A stretch of 10,778 nucleotides of DNA from NCBI GenBank assembly GCA_903842755.1, contig CAIMNF010000501.1:1-10778 (forward strand), written 5' to 3'. Numbering within the stretch: position 1 is the stretch's first letter; each line of letters opens with the position of its first letter. Position numbers and translations under genes: made by a program. This DNA is from Oligoflexia bacterium. GTDB taxonomy: Bacteria > Bdellovibrionota > UBA1018 > CAIMNF01. Shown piece after piece: positions 1-6,822 of this stretch. The notes beneath the pieces were generated by a model. The model was not told the origin of the DNA, made no database searches, and was given only the letters and a program-made list of their open reading frames with translations.

Positions 1-393
1 ATTTCGATTAAAGGAATCGCACTTTTCGGGATCAGCCTTGTAATCTAACAAAACCCTCGTATTGGAAAGTCGATTGTGTCTTGCAGCGACCATGAGTGGG
101 GTGAACAGTGTAATCGGTTGAGGGGCATTTGGATCTGCGCCCGCATCAAGAAGTACCTTGAGCATCTCACTTGAGCTGTTTTTGGCCGCGTAAGTTAAGG
201 GTGTTTCCGTTTGGTATAAATTCAACGATTCGACGCCCACTCCCGACTTTAGAATTTCGCCTACTTCGTTTACCTGGGCCGATTCAAGGGCATTCCAAAG
301 GGTGTCGGAACCGACTTCCCCCGCAAACACTAGACCTGAATAGCACTGTATTAAAAAATAGCACCCTGTAAGAAAACTTTTTTCTAACCGCAT
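1..393 (-). CDS. Exported ankyrin-repeat protein, N-terminal part (truncated by window edge)
   Basis: Translating the minus strand from the ATG at 393 gives 131 open codons to the window edge, so the C terminus is missing. Residues 1-25 look like a signal peptide: basic start (MRLEK), hydrophobic stretch and a likely cleavage after VFA. Ankyrin-type repeats follow: a degenerate one at about 31-60 (LWNALESAQVNEVGEILKSG), a clear one at 61-93 (TPLTYAAKNSSSEMLKVLLDAGADPN) and another at 96-128 (TPLMVAARHNRLSNTRVLLDYKADP). The family binds protein partners and has no enzymatic activity of its own; an exported form probably acts in the periplasm, partner unknown. It diverges from the hydrolase at 450. 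LTGC at residues 8-11 resembles a lipobox but lies too close to the N terminus. The ankyrin assignment is firm; the role is unknown. Confidence 0.85.
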   Translation of the reverse strand, partial: MRLEKSFLTGCYFLIQCYSGLVFAGEVGSDTLWNALESAQVNEVGEILKSGVGVESLNLYQTETPLTYAAKNSSSEMLKVLLDAGADPNAPQPITLFTPLMVAARHNRLSNTRVLLDYKADPEKCDSFNRN

Positions 394-404
394 AGGCAGG
401 GATC

Positions 405-432
405 GGTATCATGAACGCCTCGATTTCGTCAA
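405..432 (-). promoter_or_regulatory. Weak sigma70-like promoter for the ankyrin gene
   Basis: On the minus strand TTGACG (427-432) and GATACC (405-410) are 16 bp apart. The -35 is near consensus and the -10 is poor (3 of 6). The -10 ends 11 nt before the ATG at 393, so the leader would be only about 4-5 nt. Tentative. Confidence 0.3.
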
Positions 433-449
433 TTAAATAACTTTAATAT

Positions 450-1175
450 ATGATTTTTGCATACTTTGCGCTAAAGTTCCCCAGCATGAAGGAACCATTA
501 CACGAAGGAGTAGTCGTAGGAGTGCCCGTTGTCCAATTTGAAATTGGAACATTTAGAAATTTTGTCTACCTTGTTTTGGATTGGGATACGCGCCAAGCGG
601 CAATCATTGATCCACAAAAAGACCTTACGCTCCCTTTAGAAACTTTGAATCGGTTTCAGTTTCAACTTGGGGCAATCTTGTTAACCCATACTCACCATGA
701 TCACATTGCGGGAGTAGGCCCGCTCTTGGAAACTTACCCTCAGTTACCCATCTACGTGGGAAAGGATGACCAACACCGCCTTCCGGGGGCCATTAAAAAA
801 CTGGACCATGTTCATTTATTGAAAAATGAACAGGTGATTCGAATAGGATCACATTCACTAAAAGCAATACACACCCCTGGGCACAGCGCGGGCGAGTTTT
901 GCTATTTTTTTGAAAGTTCAACTCGTCGCCATCCCCCTTATCTTTTTACCGGGGACACTATATTCATTCGGGACTGCGGTCGAACCGACTTCGAAGATGG
1001 AAGCAATAAGGACATGTTTGATTCGATTCAAAAAATTAAACAATTCCCAAGGGAAACCGTCCTTTTGGTCGGGCACCACTATGCGCCTGAACGCAGCACT
1101 ACCCTTGAGCAAGAACTGCTCAATAGCCCTCCATTCCAAGTAAAATCCGTGGAAGAGCTAGCCGCCCTACCTTAG
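450..1175 (+). CDS. Metallo-beta-lactamase-fold hydrolase (glyoxalase II / persulfide dioxygenase-like)
   Basis: The 241-residue protein has the MBL-fold metal motifs in order: HTHHDH at residues 80-85, TPGHSAG with H145, FTGD with D169, and a late metal histidine in GHHYA (209-210). The segment IRDCGRTDF (173-181) followed by DMFDSIQKI matches the glyoxalase II/ETHE1 branch, which handles glutathione thioesters or glutathione persulfide with one or two bound metals. No signal peptide, so it should be cytosolic. No rhodanese domain is fused. Substrate cannot be settled: CGRTDF favours ETHE1-like persulfide dioxygenase, GHHYA is less typical. ATG 450 has no Shine-Dalgarno. ATG 486 (residue 13, MKEPLHEG) is an equally good or better start, because TTTAAT/TAATAT just before 450 looks like promoter sequence. 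The stop lies 2 nt from the stop of the convergent cyclase. Confidence 0.85.
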   Translation: MIFAYFALKFPSMKEPLHEGVVVGVPVVQFEIGTFRNFVYLVLDWDTRQAAIIDPQKDLTLPLETLNRFQFQLGAILLTHTHHDHIAGVGPLLETYPQLPIYVGKDDQHRLPGAIKKLDHVHLLKNEQVIRIGSHSLKAIHTPGHSAGEFCYFFESSTRRHPPYLFTGDTIFIRDCGRTDFEDGSNKDMFDSIQKIKQFPRETVLLVGHHYAPERSTTLEQELLNSPPFQVKSVEELAALP

Positions 1176-1177
1176 AC

Positions 1178-3613
1178 TTATTTTTCCGTTAGCTCGTTCG
1201 ACCCATCCCAGGTATCACTCGGCGGGGTTTTTTGATATTTTTTACAACGTTCAATAAAATATTCGCATACTCCATCTTGCTCCTGATGAACCTCAAAATA
1301 GCGCGCCGACGACTTCTGAAATAAATCGATCGCAAGATCAAAGGCGCGCTTTTTAAACTCCGCGCGTCCCTTTTCAAAAAAGTCTTGAGCCGCCGCATCT
1401 ACCGGATGTAAGCAAAGTTCGATCAGTTCGATCGCTTGCGTTTTCCCTTTAACCTTTACAGAATCTAGGCGTCGGTAATCGAGTTGGGACCTCATGGACT
1501 CCGGCATTGCCAAAAGCGTTTGCTCTGCACACAGAACACCCGTTCCATAGATTCGATTTAAACCTTCTAAACGAGACGCTAAATTCACCTGATCTCCGAT
1601 AACGGTATAATCAAAAATTTTACTCGATCCCATGTTCCCTACACTGACCACACCCGAATTTAATCCCACACCCATCGAAAGATTTGCGCCGTATTTCTGT
1701 TTAAACCCCCCTTGTAATTGAAGCATTTTTTTCTGCATCTTGATTGCGGCTTGCGCAGCCTGAAACGCGTGGTCTTCTCTAAAAATTGGCGCACCCCAAA
1801 AGGCCATGACGGCGTCCCCGATATATTTATCCAAAGTGCCGCCAAACTCAAAAATGATATCGGTCATTGCCGTAAGATACTCATTCAAAAAATTGGAAAG
1901 TTCTTTTGGTTCCATTGTTTCTGAGAGGGTTGTGAATCCGCGGATATCCGTAAAGAGAACTGAAAGCTCGCGCCGTTCGCCGCCAATCGTCAGTTTGGAC
2001 GGATCCTTTAAAACGAATTCTACTACTTGTGGTGCAAGGTAGTGCGAAAACGCTTGTCGAATAAATTTCTTTTTTCGCTCTTCCAAAATAAAACGAATGG
2101 CTACGATGACCACAAAAATAGTGGATACTTCAATCAGTAAAAAAGCGGTCGGGAAATTAATATGATTTTTGAAGAGAAATTGGATATCGACTACTGCAGA
2201 TAGAATGATAAAGCCAACGAAAAGGCCAATATTTGCAATTGCATCCATTTCAGAAAAGATGATCGCAAATGTTAGGCCCAAAACCCAAAGGAGCGCAAGC
2301 GGTAGCCAGCCCAACTGAATGCTACTTGCCGAACGCAATGCATCTCCCGAAAGCATATTATCCAGGGCAACTGCATGCCCCTCTACTCCAGGAGCATTTG
2401 ACTCTAGCGGAAAGGCTCGCATATCAAAAATGCCTAAAGCGGTCGCGCCCAGGAACGCATAACTGTCCTTAAGTACGTCCTGAACTCGCTCTTTGATTTT
2501 TAGCTTCTCTGCCTTTTGCGCAGGATCGGGCTCTTCGTCTGCAGATGCAGCTCGAAACAAATCCACCACGGATAACGTGGTAAAGTTCAGTTCATCGCTT
2601 TTTGGACTTGAGTGCCCTGCCCTAAAGTTTAAGTCCAAATAACCCAAAGGAGTCGATGGGATTAAATCTGTACTATCTTGGCCAAACCCTATTCTTTGAA
2701 TCCGAGCATCTTGAGTGTATTCTATATGAATTTCTTTGCCTTTAATCAGCCTTGCCATCGCTAAAGCCAATGAGGGGTACACTTTACTTTGATGCACACT
2801 CAAGAGGGAATAACGGCGGATAAAACCATCCGGATCAGGCGAAGCAAAAAAGATACCTGCATATTTGGCAGCATCGTTGAAGCGTTTAAGATTAGGCAAG
2901 GGATTTATAATGTAATTCATCGGTGTCTTTTTGATTTGAGAAAGTGGAAGTGGAATGGTCTCTGGAAGTGCTAGTTTATCTAAGTGTGCGCTTTCAATTT
3001 CTTGAGTTGCTTCAACGGCGTCGACGGGACAAACTCCGGGAGTGTTCCCGTCATAGCGGGGCCAACATAGGCCCGTCAATGGGAACCCGAGAACGATTCG
3101 GTCTTGAAACGCGCGCAACAGGTCTTCGAGTTTTTGATCGGTATCCAAATCTTTCAAATGTGAACGAAGTGCATCACTTAAGTTTGCCTTCTCCAACTCT
3201 TGCAGGAGTGCCTCGGGAACGCGTTCTTCTTTCTCGGCAAAAACAACATCGAGCGCAATTAGTTTTGCGCCCATTTTTAGAGCATAATAAAGCGTCGTTG
3301 CAAGATCGTCTCGATGCCACGGCCAACGCCCGATCGCAGAAAGAGAGTCTTCATCGATTGCCAGAATGACGATTTTTTGTTTATGGCTCTCTTCACCACG
3401 AATCTTAAACTTAATGTTCGTCATGAGTCCGTTAACGGTGCGCGCGAGGGGGTAAATATTGGTTCTCAAAAAGGGAGAATCCAACAGGCCTTGTTCACCA
3501 AGATCGGAGGTCAGCTGAAATAAGGAAAAAACAATAATAATCGGAACAGCAATCCACCAAAGCTTAAAATGACTTTTGATCCATGCAAATCGCGGCGCTT
3601 TTTCTTGATCCAT
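1178..3613 (-). CDS. CHASE2-domain class III adenylate/guanylate cyclase
   Basis: The protein is 811 residues from ATG 3613; a TTG at 3643 would add 10. Order of parts (ATG numbering): a membrane segment at 19-35; a large extracytoplasmic CHASE2 sensor, about 40-425, with its hallmark IVILAIDEDSLSAIGRWPW and GAKLIALDVVF; three membrane helices at about 434-510; a short helical linker; then a cyclase catalytic domain, about 547-735. Catalytic features are complete: metal Asp556 in FTDIRGF and Asp600 in DKYIGDAVMAFWGAP, purine-selecting Lys596, Thr670 in DYTVIGDQVNLASRLE, and transition-state Asn677 and Arg681. The Lys/Thr pair suggests ATP as substrate (class IIIb-like, inferred). The tail is helical and repeat-like (FFEKGRAEFKKRAFDLAIDLFQKS), common in CHASE2 cyclases. 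It probably converts an envelope signal into cAMP. No effector lies nearby, but a divergent MscS channel shares its upstream region. Confidence 0.93.
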   Translation of the reverse strand: MDQEKAPRFAWIKSHFKLWWIAVPIIIVFSLFQLTSDLGEQGLLDSPFLRTNIYPLARTVNGLMTNIKFKIRGEESHKQKIVILAIDEDSLSAIGRWPWHRDDLATTLYYALKMGAKLIALDVVFAEKEERVPEALLQELEKANLSDALRSHLKDLDTDQKLEDLLRAFQDRIVLGFPLTGLCWPRYDGNTPGVCPVDAVEATQEIESAHLDKLALPETIPLPLSQIKKTPMNYIINPLPNLKRFNDAAKYAGIFFASPDPDGFIRRYSLLSVHQSKVYPSLALAMARLIKGKEIHIEYTQDARIQRIGFGQDSTDLIPSTPLGYLDLNFRAGHSSPKSDELNFTTLSVVDLFRAASADEEPDPAQKAEKLKIKERVQDVLKDSYAFLGATALGIFDMRAFPLESNAPGVEGHAVALDNMLSGDALRSASSIQLGWLPLALLWVLGLTFAIIFSEMDAIANIGLFVGFIILSAVVDIQFLFKNHINFPTAFLLIEVSTIFVVIVAIRFILEERKKKFIRQAFSHYLAPQVVEFVLKDPSKLTIGGERRELSVLFTDIRGFTTLSETMEPKELSNFLNEYLTAMTDIIFEFGGTLDKYIGDAVMAFWGAPIFREDHAFQAAQAAIKMQKKMLQLQGGFKQKYGANLSMGVGLNSGVVSVGNMGSSKIFDYTVIGDQVNLASRLEGLNRIYGTGVLCAEQTLLAMPESMRSQLDYRRLDSVKVKGKTQAIELIELCLHPVDAAAQDFFEKGRAEFKKRAFDLAIDLFQKSSARYFEVHQEQDGVCEYFIERCKKYQKTPPSDTWDGSNELTEK

Positions 3614-3638
3614 ACGCTTAATGGTAAACCAGTTTTGA

Positions 3639-3660
3639 ATCAATTTTCATTGAAAATGAT
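3639..3660. repeat. Inverted repeat in the cyclase/mscS divergent spacer
   Basis: ATTTTCA and TGAAAAT form a perfect 7+1+7 palindrome at 3643-3657. With one bulged A the arms extend to 10 bp (3639-3660). It lies just upstream of the cyclase ATG and overlaps its alternative TTG start. It is a candidate operator or cruciform; no poly-T follows, so it is not an intrinsic terminator. Confidence 0.45.
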
Positions 3661-3664
3661 CCTG

Positions 3665-3675
3665 AGTCTTAGACT
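3665..3675. repeat. Short inverted repeat AGTCT-T-AGACT
   Basis: Perfect 5+1+5 palindrome lying 18 bp upstream of the putative mscS -35 box, in the shared cyclase/mscS spacer. Short enough to occur by chance; noted as a possible protein-binding site because of its position. Confidence 0.25.
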
Positions 3676-3693
3676 TTCGTTCCTGTTGTTTTA

Positions 3694-3722
3694 TTGACAC
3701 CTTTCGTGAGGTTCGAGATACT
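3694..3722 (+). promoter_or_regulatory. Sigma70-like promoter of the MscS gene, leaderless geometry
   Basis: TTGACA (3694-3699, perfect) and GATACT (3717-3722, 4 of 6) have the ideal 17-bp spacer. The -10 ends 9 nt before the ATG at 3732, so transcription should start at about 3729, leaving a leader of about 3 nt. No Shine-Dalgarno sequence precedes the ATG. Confidence 0.6.
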
Positions 3723-3731
3723 CACTAAACA

Positions 3732-4757
3732 ATGAATCACAGCAATCTTTACACAAAAATAGCGCAAGTTTTGGAGCTCAATCATTTTGTTTTTTTGTGG
3801 ATCACCCTGTTTGGCGCTTTTTTATTTTATTCACTGTTTCTAAAAAAAATTTCAGAGAAACGTCACAAAAACCTGAAGACCAGGTTTAGAGTGACCTTTA
3901 TTTTGCTTGCAGCGACCTCGTTTTTTGCGTTATTAAATGAAAGTGGCGCAAGCATTCTAATTTTAAACTACCTTGCTTTGGCGGGACTACTTTTAGGAGC
4001 CATTACGACCATTAAGCTTGCGCAGATTTTGGTTTATCTTTATTTATTTTGGAATAATTTGGGTCAAGGTGTCCCGAGACTGATTGGCAACTTATTTTCT
4101 TTTGTTTTTTCACTTTTGGTATTCGGACTCATTGCTTCATTTATTTTTGAGGTACATTTTGCCACATTTTTGGCGACTTCGGCCATTTTTTCTGTGGTTT
4201 TAGGGATCGCGCTCCAGGACACTCTTGGAAATTTACTTTCTGGACTGACCCTCCAGTTAGATCAGCCGTTCAAAATTGGCGACTGGGTTGAAATACATTC
4301 CGATTCACAGAAATGGCTAGGACAAATTCAAGAAATTTCATGGCGCTCGACTTACCTTTTAACCTATTCGAACGAATATGTAATGATTCCAAACCGTACC
4401 ATCTCGCAAAGCAGGATGATTCTTTTTACACCGACGGCGCAAACTTTTCGTTTAAGCCACACTTTTCGGCTTCCGTTTGACGTCAATGTTCAAAAAGTGA
4501 AAGACCTCCTCATTAAGGCAACCGATCAAACACCGGGTGTGAGTAAAGAAGTCCCTCCGCGGGCGCTCCTCATCGAGGCAGCTGAATTCTATCTCATCGT
4601 TAAGATTTTTTACTCGATCGAACAAATAGCCATGCGATATCGGACGAGTGATCAAGTTATTTCCCAGTGTTTAGAAACCTTAGCCCAATCCGGAATCAGC
4701 CTTGCCATTCCGCAGGTAAAGGTTCAGAAGGAACAATTCGAACCAGTCTCGATTTGA
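3732..4757 (+). CDS. MscS-family small-conductance mechanosensitive channel
   Basis: This 341-residue inner-membrane protein has hydrophobic helices at about 17-38, 52-69, 75-105 and 117-140, then the conserved pore helix and amphipathic extension at about 145-172 (ATSAIFSVVLGIALQDTLGNLLSGL). The cytosolic beta domain follows (PFKIGDWVEI, GQIQEISWRSTYLLTYSNEYVMIPNR, 178-232), then the alpha/beta cage domain to about 335. Length is close to single-domain MscS-like channels. Channels of this family open under membrane tension to release solutes during hypo-osmotic shock; some members are gated or modulated by ligands, and this one has no recognisable extra ligand domain. It is divergent from a CHASE2 cyclase, so shared envelope-stress control is possible but unproven. 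The ATG has no ribosome-binding site and sits 9 nt after a promoter -10. Confidence 0.92.
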   Translation: MNHSNLYTKIAQVLELNHFVFLWITLFGAFLFYSLFLKKISEKRHKNLKTRFRVTFILLAATSFFALLNESGASILILNYLALAGLLLGAITTIKLAQILVYLYLFWNNLGQGVPRLIGNLFSFVFSLLVFGLIASFIFEVHFATFLATSAIFSVVLGIALQDTLGNLLSGLTLQLDQPFKIGDWVEIHSDSQKWLGQIQEISWRSTYLLTYSNEYVMIPNRTISQSRMILFTPTAQTFRLSHTFRLPFDVNVQKVKDLLIKATDQTPGVSKEVPPRALLIEAAEFYLIVKIFYSIEQIAMRYRTSDQVISQCLETLAQSGISLAIPQVKVQKEQFEPVSI

Positions 4758-4845
4758 CTACCCCATAGGTCATTCCGACCAGAAATCAAAAATCGTTCCT
4801 ATTTACATAAAGTTATCACCTCATGCGGTTGGCATAGAAGTAGCA

Positions 4846-4870
4846 GGATCACCTGGTAGGAAGGTGGTCC
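4846..4870 (+). promoter_or_regulatory. RNA hairpin enclosing the ribosome-binding site of the 4872 gene
   Basis: GGATCACCT (4846-4854) pairs with AGGTGGTCC (4862-4870) in a 9-bp stem with a single G-U pair. The 7-nt loop is GGTAGGA, and the ATG begins at 4872, one base after the stem. The Shine-Dalgarno-like sequence AGGAAGGTGG (4858-4867) is split between loop and 3' arm, so folding should hide most of it. An AGGA in a hairpin loop over a ribosome-binding site is also the usual layout of CsrA/RsmA targets. The fold is read directly; regulation is inferred. Confidence 0.55.
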
Positions 4871-4871
4871 T

Positions 4872-5285
4872 ATGAAAAGCATCCAATTGATCCTCATCTT
4901 AGCTTTAATCGCCATTTTAAAATTGACCGAAGCCCATGCAAGCTATGGCGCATTGGCAAACTCTCCCTATCTTTTAAACTCCGGCGAAACGTCATCCGAA
5001 CCTGTTCCCACTCCCTCGAGCTTCCCCGCGTCTGCAACGAACAATTCAATTGCGAACAGTCCCGCGGTGACCAGCACAGCTGAATCGAAGGCTCCTGCGC
5101 CATCATCGATTCAAACCCTAAAGTCCCTGGAAAAAAAATATTTCTGGATCGGAAAATGCGTGGGGGAACTTACTTCTCAGCCGGGGACGCCGAATCACAA
5201 TGATTCACTCTGGAAGCAATTTCTTCAAAATTCACTACAAAGCTGCAAACAGCAATGGCACAAACATGCTTTACCGGCGCAATAA
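4872..5285 (+). CDS. Small secreted protein with Ser/Pro/Ala-rich linker and two Cys, unknown function
   Basis: I do not recognise this 137-residue protein. Residues 1-23 form a clear signal peptide (MKSIQLILILALIAILKL) with likely cleavage after AHA, giving a mature protein starting SYGALANSPYLL. Residues 37-80 are a low-complexity linker rich in Ser, Pro, Thr and Ala, as seen in periplasmic or surface tethers. The C-terminal part (81-137) is probably a small helical domain: it has aromatic and basic residues and exactly two cysteines, C96 and C125, which could form a disulfide after export. The start is well supported by a strong Shine-Dalgarno-like stretch, though that lies in a hairpin. 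The last 15 nt overlap the 3' end of the convergent small membrane gene. Confidence 0.65.
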   Translation: MKSIQLILILALIAILKLTEAHASYGALANSPYLLNSGETSSEPVPTPSSFPASATNNSIANSPAVTSTAESKAPAPSSIQTLKSLEKKYFWIGKCVGELTSQPGTPNHNDSLWKQFLQNSLQSCKQQWHKHALPAQ

Positions 5286-5543
5286 TTTCTTCAGGATTAG
5301 AGTGCATTCAATAAAAACAAAACAGGCGATCGCTTCAGAAAAGTATCCGGTAACCGCCGCTTGAACATACTGCATTCCATGACAAGCGCTTCCACAGAGA
5401 TGCTCAATGACTAAGTAAATCGGCTTATTTAAAAGTGCAAAAATAATGGTTTTACCGCCATAGTAGGAATCCAACGCCATCAGTCCAAACGCAAGGATCG
5501 CGGCAAAAATCATTCGAACGAGATGGGGGTGATTTTTCATCAT
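5271..5543 (-). CDS. Small three-helix membrane protein with HLCGSACH motif, unknown function
   Basis: This 90-residue protein is not recognised. Hydrophobic segments lie at about 9-25, 33-49 and 67-84, and the C terminus is basic (KKLLRR). Between helices 2 and 3 is H48-L-C50-G-S-A-C54-H55: a Cys-X3-Cys-His flanked by a further His, suited to binding a metal or, less likely, covalent heme (the classical motif is Cys-X2-Cys-His). Two more cysteines, C74 and C80, lie in helix 3. The gene starts inside the stop of its upstream partner (ATGA overlap at 5540-5543), so the two are co-translated and probably form a complex. The second Met of the MM start is an alternative. It shares 15 nt with the convergent gene end at 5285. 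Confidence 0.6.
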   Translation of the reverse strand: MMKNHPHLVRMIFAAILAFGLMALDSYYGGKTIIFALLNKPIYLVIEHLCGSACHGMQYVQAAVTGYFSEAIACFVFIECTLILKKLLRR

Positions 5544-5752
5544 GGTGATTTATTCTCCCAAGGAGCCTTCATTTTAAGCAAAAACTCGATCGCAATTGGC
5601 ATCAAAATAAAACCGAGCGGACCAACAATATAAACGGCATATTGATATTGAGCATGCGCGGGACCGATGACCTCAAAATCCAACAAAAGCCCTAAGGTTA
5701 CCGATGTAAATCCTGCCAGAAAAGTAAGGGCTAACTTTTTTTTCTTGTTCAT
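5540..5752 (-). CDS. Small two-helix membrane protein, first gene of a coupled pair
   Basis: This 70-residue protein is not recognised. It has a lysine-rich N terminus (MNKKKK), a hydrophobic helix at about 7-26, a loop containing GPAHAQYQ, a second helix at about 37-59 and a polar C terminus (KMKAPWENKSP). This suggests a helical hairpin in the inner membrane; a cleaved signal peptide after AHA is less likely because that site is far from the first hydrophobic stretch. Its stop overlaps the start of the next gene by 4 nt (ATGA), the normal mark of translational coupling. A promoter ends 8 nt upstream of its ATG with no Shine-Dalgarno sequence. Confidence 0.6.
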   Translation of the reverse strand: MNKKKKLALTFLAGFTSVTLGLLLDFEVIGPAHAQYQYAVYIVGPLGFILMPIAIEFLLKMKAPWENKSP

Positions 5753-5760
5753 TTACCCAA

Positions 5761-5789
5761 ATCATACCGTAAACACGAACCGGTGTGAA
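5761..5789 (-). promoter_or_regulatory. Sigma70-like promoter of the small membrane-protein pair, leaderless geometry
   Basis: On the minus strand TTCACA (5784-5789) and TATGAT (5761-5766, 5 of 6) are separated by exactly 17 bp. Only 8 nt lie between the -10 and the ATG at 5752, giving a predicted leader of 1-2 nt. Confidence 0.55.
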
Positions 5790-5817
5790 TTGAATCCTAC
5801 CACGTTTTTCGTTGTTT

Positions 5818-5847
5818 TTGACAGAGCCAAGCCGTTGACTCTATAGT
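5818..5847 (+). promoter_or_regulatory. Sigma70-like promoter of the outer-membrane barrel gene
   Basis: TTGACA (5818-5823, perfect) and TATAGT (5842-5847, 5 of 6) are 18 bp apart. The -10 ends 9 nt before the ATG at 5857. An AAGG at 5848-5851 could serve as Shine-Dalgarno sequence if transcription began further upstream, but lies before the start predicted from this promoter, so leaderless and leadered readings conflict. Confidence 0.6.
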
Positions 5848-5856
5848 AAGGTCAAC

Positions 5857-6822
5857 ATGAAATATAAAACTAAATCATCTCGTAAAAATAAAAGACAAAT
5901 TTTTCTCCGTTTAAGCACCTTAGCATTAGTCGCGGTCTTATTTTTTAAGCCCAAGTTAAGCGATGCTTGCGCGTGTGGATGCGGAATTTTCGATATCGGA
6001 ACCAACGCAATGTTACCCACTTCGGCAGGGGGTATGGTCTTTTTTGAGTATAACTTTCTTGACCAAAACAGCAATCATAGCGGTACAGGCAGTGCGCCTG
6101 CAGCCAACAATAATGACAAGGAAATCAAAACTCATTTTTTTAAAATTGGAGGGCAGTATCTATTTAACCGCGAATGGGGTGTTCAAGCAGACATTCCCTA
6201 CTGGAGCAGGCTCTACAATACAACGGACACCAATGGAAACCCGCAATCGTTTTCCCATGCTGCTTTGGGCGATATCCGCGTTAAAGGGATTTACACGGGA
6301 TTTTCTGAAAACATGTCAACCGGAGTAACCTTTGGGTTGAAACTGCCCACTGGCGATTATTCCTATCCTAACTTCGACCCAGACACCGAGATTGGCACAG
6401 GGAGCACCGATTTAATGCTAGGGGCTTATCACTTAGGAAAAATAACCCAAGATCAACTCTGGAATTACTTTGTAAACGTGAACTTTAACCAACCTGTGTT
6501 GACTCTACCCAACTATATTCCAGGTAATGAATTAACCGCTGCGTTCGGAGTTTATTACGCAGGATTTAACTTAGGCCAAATGGATCGCAAGATTATGCCA
6601 ATCGTCGAACTTCTTACGGCATTTAGAGGAGCGGATGAGGGAGCAAATGGGGACAGTCTCAATTCTGGCTATCGACGCCTACTCATTTCGCCAGGATTTG
6701 AAGTCGAACTTGGTCGCGTTCGAATCTACGCGGACGTGTCCACTCCCCTCGCACAATATTACAATGGGAACCAGCTTTCGGCCCCTGTCGCTTACAAACT
6801 CGCGGTCATGGTTAATTTTTAG
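5857..6822 (+). CDS. Outer-membrane beta-barrel protein with N-terminal CACGCG motif
   Basis: The 321-residue protein starts with a long basic n-region and a hydrophobic segment (residues 15-30), consistent with a signal peptide cut near SDA-C38. The mature N terminus then begins with C38-A-C40-G-C42-G, a compact Cys-X-Cys-X-Cys cluster. The rest alternates polar and aromatic beta-strand segments and ends in Phe (VMVNF), the usual barrel-assembly signal. GLKLPTGDY (160-168) and GTGSTDLMLGAYH (180-192) match the transporter/MetA-pathway phenol-degradation family of outer-membrane proteins, often annotated simply as transporter. Substrate unknown. The three cysteines could bind metal or form disulfides. 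It diverges from the small membrane pair, one of which also carries Cys/His ligands, and overlaps the next convergent gene by 11 nt. Confidence 0.75.
   Translation: MKYKTKSSRKNKRQIFLRLSTLALVAVLFFKPKLSDACACGCGIFDIGTNAMLPTSAGGMVFFEYNFLDQNSNHSGTGSAPAANNNDKEIKTHFFKIGGQYLFNREWGVQADIPYWSRLYNTTDTNGNPQSFSHAALGDIRVKGIYTGFSENMSTGVTFGLKLPTGDYSYPNFDPDTEIGTGSTDLMLGAYHLGKITQDQLWNYFVNVNFNQPVLTLPNYIPGNELTAAFGVYYAGFNLGQMDRKIMPIVELLTAFRGADEGANGDSLNSGYRRLLISPGFEVELGRVRIYADVSTPLAQYYNGNQLSAPVAYKLAVMVNF

Noticed and set aside
361..363. Lipoprotein signal (LTGC) in the ankyrin protein
   Set aside because: The Cys is residue 11, with no hydrophobic segment before it; the hydrophobic stretch and a normal cleavage site come after it.
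2944..3369. 141-codon + strand ORF antisense to the cyclase
   Set aside because: It lies entirely inside the CHASE2 coding region, which is strongly supported by its motifs; the antisense product has no recognisable features.
4767..4785. Intrinsic terminator after mscS
   Set aside because: GGTC-ATTCC-GACC gives only a 4-bp stem and no T-run follows.
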